Below the pieces are notes generated by a model. That model had not been told where the DNA came from. It searched no databases and saw only the letters and a program-made list of their open reading frames with translations. A DNA stretch of 14,543 nucleotides from Devosia sp. (lineage in GTDB: Bacteria > Pseudomonadota > Alphaproteobacteria > Rhizobiales > Devosiaceae): positions 1-14,543 of the forward strand of contig JANXSI010000137.1 in the NCBI GenBank assembly GCA_025352765.1, read 5' to 3'. Positions 12,815 to 14,543 of this stretch are shown here, in pieces; the stretch's first letter is position 1, and each line of letters starts with the position of its first letter. The translations under genes and the position numbers were made by a program.

Positions 12815-13377
12815 CAGGGTGTTCCGGAGCCTTTGAGCAGTCTCCCCAATACAGGGAGTCGGGTCAACGCCAGCAGCAAACGCAGCCTTAGTGGCATTTT
12901 GTAGTCGCGGAGCTTGGAAAAGCCCACCAATTCGGCGTGATAGACCAGCTCGTTGCGCTGGTTGTGGGCCTCGATGGTGTTGAACAGCAGCCCCCAGCCG
13001 GGGATCGAGTTGGACGCCCGCTTGCCGGTGACGATGAGCGTATAGGTCACCGTGTCGCCCGGCCGCACCGGCGCCTTGAACTGCATGGTGTTGACGCCGG
13101 GAGAGGGGCCCGACACGCCCGGCTCCTCGCCGAGGCCGCGCAGGCGGTCCTCCTCGGCGAAGAGCGCGTCCACCATGTGACGATGGCCGACGCTGACGGT
13201 ATGCCAGCCGGACGCCACCAGCCCGCCGAAATGGCTGAGTTTCGCCGCTTCCGGATCGATGTGGAAATACTGCGGGTCGTAGAGCGTCGCAAAGCGGATG
13301 ATCTCCGCCTCGGTGAACGAATGGCTGCCGAGCGGGAACGGCTCGTCGATGCCGATATCCTCGAACCAGCGGGTCAT
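12814..13377 (-). CDS. MaoC-like hot-dog-fold dehydratase
   Basis: A 187-residue cytoplasmic protein. Hydratase-2 catalytic residues are present as D34-P-Q-Y-F-H39 in FATLYDPQYFHIDPEAA, followed by FGGLVASGWHTVSVGHRHMV, a standard MaoC block. FKAPVRPGDTVTYTLIVTGKR is the central hot-dog strand pair. MaoC proteins hydrate enoyl-CoA or related thioesters, but the exact substrate cannot be read. A basic, Leu-rich C-terminal extension (about 160-187, MPLRLRLLLALTRLPVLGRLL) is unusual and may be an amphipathic helix contacting the membrane or a partner. The ATG at 13377 is chosen over an in-frame start at 13425, which would read into a repeat. It pairs with a second MaoC gene upstream on the same strand, separated by 229 bp holding repeats. 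Confidence 0.88.
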   Translation of the reverse strand: MTRWFEDIGIDEPFPLGSHSFTEAEIIRFATLYDPQYFHIDPEAAKLSHFGGLVASGWHTVSVGHRHMVDALFAEEDRLRGLGEEPGVSGPSPGVNTMQFKAPVRPGDTVTYTLIVTGKRASNSIPGWGLLFNTIEAHNQRNELVYHAELVGFSKLRDYKMPLRLRLLLALTRLPVLGRLLKGSGTP

Positions 13378-13419
13378 GTGGTTGCACCGTTGGGAGCACA
13401 GGGCGCGCCACGAGCACGG

Positions 13420-13580
13420 CGCCACCCTCTCCCCTCAGGGGAGAGGGCAGGGAGAGGGGTGAAGTGTCGCGGCAAGCGCTCGCCGCGCCGCAACGCGCCA
13501 TGCTGCAAACAAGCGCCAGCCCTAAGTCTGAACCCCTCATCCGGTGCTGCGCGCCACCTACTCCCCTCAGGGGAAAAGGG
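13420..13580. repeat. Palindromic mosaic repeat between the two MaoC genes
   Basis: Two direct copies of about 28-29 nt, at 13420-13447 and 13552-13580, share CGCCACC followed by a CTCCCCTCAGGGGA-type hairpin. The first hairpin is perfect over 10 bp (CCCTCTCCCC-TCA-GGGGAGAGGG, 13425-13447). The second is shorter because of mismatches. Between them, GAGGGGTGAAG (13454-13464) and CTGAACCCCTC (13528-13538) are near-inverted. The element occupies most of the 229-bp gap. It appears to be a different family from the 11480-11614 element, though it shares the CCCCTCATCC end. No gene is seen in it. Confidence 0.7.
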
Positions 13581-13606
13581 AATCGCGGCCATCACCATCG
13601 CCCCGA

Positions 13607-14092
13607 TCACGGGTGCACCACGGGCACCGAGGGATCGCGTACTTCGACAAGGTTCGCCAGCCGCATGGTCATCACCGGCTCGCCCTTCTGGTTGCGGATG
13701 TCCATGTCGAGGGTGACGATGCCGCGCTCGGGGTGGGAGCGCGAGCGGCGGAGCGCCGAGATGGTCGCGGTGCCGCTGATGCTGTCGCCGACCATCACCG
13801 GCTTTTTCCACTTGAGGTCGGAAAAGCCGAGACCTCCCATCGAGGCGATGCGGACGAGGAACCGGTCGCCGAGCATCTTCAGCGTCAGCGCCGCCGTCTG
13901 CCAGCCGCTCGAGGCCAGGCCCCCGAGCAGCGAGGCTTTGGCAGCCGCTTCGTCGAGATGGAAGGGGAACGGGTCGAACTCGCGCGCAAAGGTGATGATC
14001 ATCTCCTTGTTCACGGCGGTGGTGCCGAGGTCGATGATCTCGCCGAGCGCGAGGTCCTCGTAGTGGCGGCGGTCCTGGGTGATGGGGTTCAT
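13607..14092 (-). CDS. MaoC-like hot-dog-fold dehydratase, second copy
   Basis: A 161-residue single-domain MaoC protein. The catalytic pair is D40-P-F-P-F-H45 in FAREFDPFPFHLDEAAA, and LLGGLASSGWQTAALTLKM follows. The later strands (LKWKKPVMVGDSISG, then VTLDMDIRNQKGEPVMTM) complete the hot-dog fold. It shares the active-site motif with the next gene but is clearly diverged, so an old paralogue or heterodimer partner is possible. Members act on enoyl-CoA or 3-hydroxyacyl-CoA thioesters; the substrate is unknown. The ATG at 14092 has no Shine-Dalgarno, and an 18-bp perfect palindrome ends 5 bp before it. It is separated from the upstream membrane protein gene by only 36 bp. Confidence 0.88.
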   Translation of the reverse strand: MNPITQDRRHYEDLALGEIIDLGTTAVNKEMIITFAREFDPFPFHLDEAAAKASLLGGLASSGWQTAALTLKMLGDRFLVRIASMGGLGFSDLKWKKPVMVGDSISGTATISALRRSRSHPERGIVTLDMDIRNQKGEPVMTMRLANLVEVRDPSVPVVHP

Positions 14093-14097
14093 GGCGC

Positions 14098-14115
14098 GTT
14101 GACGTATACGTCAAC
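14098..14115. promoter_or_regulatory. Perfect 18-bp palindrome, candidate operator of the MaoC gene
   Basis: GTTGACGTATACGTCAAC is identical to its reverse complement and lies in the 36-bp gap before the MaoC start, 5 bp from the ATG. Its core resembles the ACGT-x2-ACGT palindromes I recall for MerR-family regulators of acyl-CoA and branched-chain amino acid catabolism (LiuR type). A MaoC dehydratase would be a fitting target. It could instead be a hairpin at the 5' end of the message. No regulator gene is in the window. Confidence 0.6.
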
Positions 14116-14128
14116 CAATGGCGCGCCG

Positions 14129-14512
14129 CTAGAGCAGCAGCGGCAGCAGGGTCACGAGGCCGAAATAGGCGACGAAGCAGACGAACGACAGCCCGATCAG
14201 CCAGATCGGCAGCTTGCCCGGGGCACGGCCGATGATGACGCCGATGGCGATCAGGATGGCGCCGACGCCGAAGGCACAGATCAGCAGCCGCCCGAACCGG
14301 CCCAGCGTGTGCTCGGTAAAGATGATGACGAAGGGCGCGAGCGCCGTGAAGATCGCCGGCCCGATCAGCCGGCGCACGCGACCGACCCGCTGCACCACCG
14401 CGACGATGACGCCGGCGACGAAGAGCACGATGCCGGCCGTCGCCACCACGCCCAGCGTGTCGAGCTTGCCGGCCAGCAGACCCGCTGGCGCTGCAAAGAA
14501 GGCGCTGGTCAT
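14129..14512 (-). CDS. Small integral membrane protein, unknown
   Basis: A 127-residue very hydrophobic protein with four likely membrane helices at about 18-41, 50-66, 71-95 and 101-126, and short basic loops (QRVGRVRR between helices 1 and 2, GRFGR between 2 and 3). It has no signal peptide and no recognised motif. The two basic loops suggest alternate loops on the cytoplasmic side, as for a simple four-helix protein. The ATG at 14512 is the first in frame; the upstream region is only 31 nt before the window ends, with an A+T-rich stretch that may hold part of its promoter. Function cannot be inferred. It may be co-transcribed with the MaoC genes, but the palindrome suggests they have separate control. 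Confidence 0.7.
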   Translation of the reverse strand: MTSAFFAAPAGLLAGKLDTLGVVATAGIVLFVAGVIVAVVQRVGRVRRLIGPAIFTALAPFVIIFTEHTLGRFGRLLICAFGVGAILIAIGVIIGRAPGKLPIWLIGLSFVCFVAYFGLVTLLPLLL

Positions 14513-14543
14513 GGCCAGCCAGCACCAAAATAGGTTTCAAACA

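Noticed and set aside
13374..14540. Minus-strand 388-codon and plus-strand 13544-14533 329-codon open frames
   Set aside because: Both run across the MaoC and membrane-protein genes and the repeats, with no domain character.
1..14543. tRNA, rRNA or insertion sequence genes
   Set aside because: No cloverleaf with conserved T-loop, no rRNA-like sequence and no transposase frame was seen on either strand by eye.

Overview
The window looks like chromosomal DNA from a high-G+C alphaproteobacterium of the Hyphomicrobiales (Rhizobiales), possibly near Devosia. The evidence is the petA-petB-petC-apt order, separate cytochrome b and c1 genes with heme-ligand spacing as in the purple-bacterial bc1 complex, a DUF1059 protein, a trmL-hemF pair, and intergenic palindromes like the mosaic elements of rhizobia. 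Taxonomy is inferred from protein character and gene order only.

Layout, left to right. 1-2032 (minus): a truncated murL-type epimerase gene (D-Glu for peptidoglycan) and a calcineurin-like phosphoesterase, separated by an 87-bp inverted repeat. 2128-3246 (plus): a Nudix hydrolase, then a lower-G+C RelE/HigB-type toxin and HigA-type antitoxin behind a palindromic operator candidate. 3251-4219 (minus): a glutathionyl-hydroquinone reductase. 4321-4500 (plus): a compact region with two overlapping tiny ORFs and four hairpins, read as a regulatory leader. It precedes a tight operon at 4506-6896: GNAT acetyltransferase, CoA-type Nudix pyrophosphatase and CCA-adding enzyme. 6897-8474 (minus): DUF1059 protein, hemF, trmL. 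8685-11399 (plus): petA, petB and petC of the cytochrome bc1 complex, closed by a clear intrinsic terminator at 11423-11450. 11480-11614: a 135-bp RIME-like palindromic element. 11691-12417 (plus): a 64-residue unknown protein coupled to apt. 12434-14512 (minus): a secreted unknown protein coupled to a MaoC-like protein, a palindromic mosaic repeat, a second MaoC-like gene behind a perfect 18-bp palindrome, and a small membrane protein.

Most genes are housekeeping: respiration (petABC), heme (hemF), tRNA maturation (cca, trmL), purine salvage (apt), and nucleotide or CoA cleanup (two Nudix enzymes). The accessory part is the toxin-antitoxin pair. No wholly new multigene system is visible. The observations most worth testing are the leader with overlapping upstream ORFs before the GNAT gene, the 18-bp palindrome before the second MaoC gene, and the murL-type gene, whose presence predicts a murD2 partner just outside the left edge.
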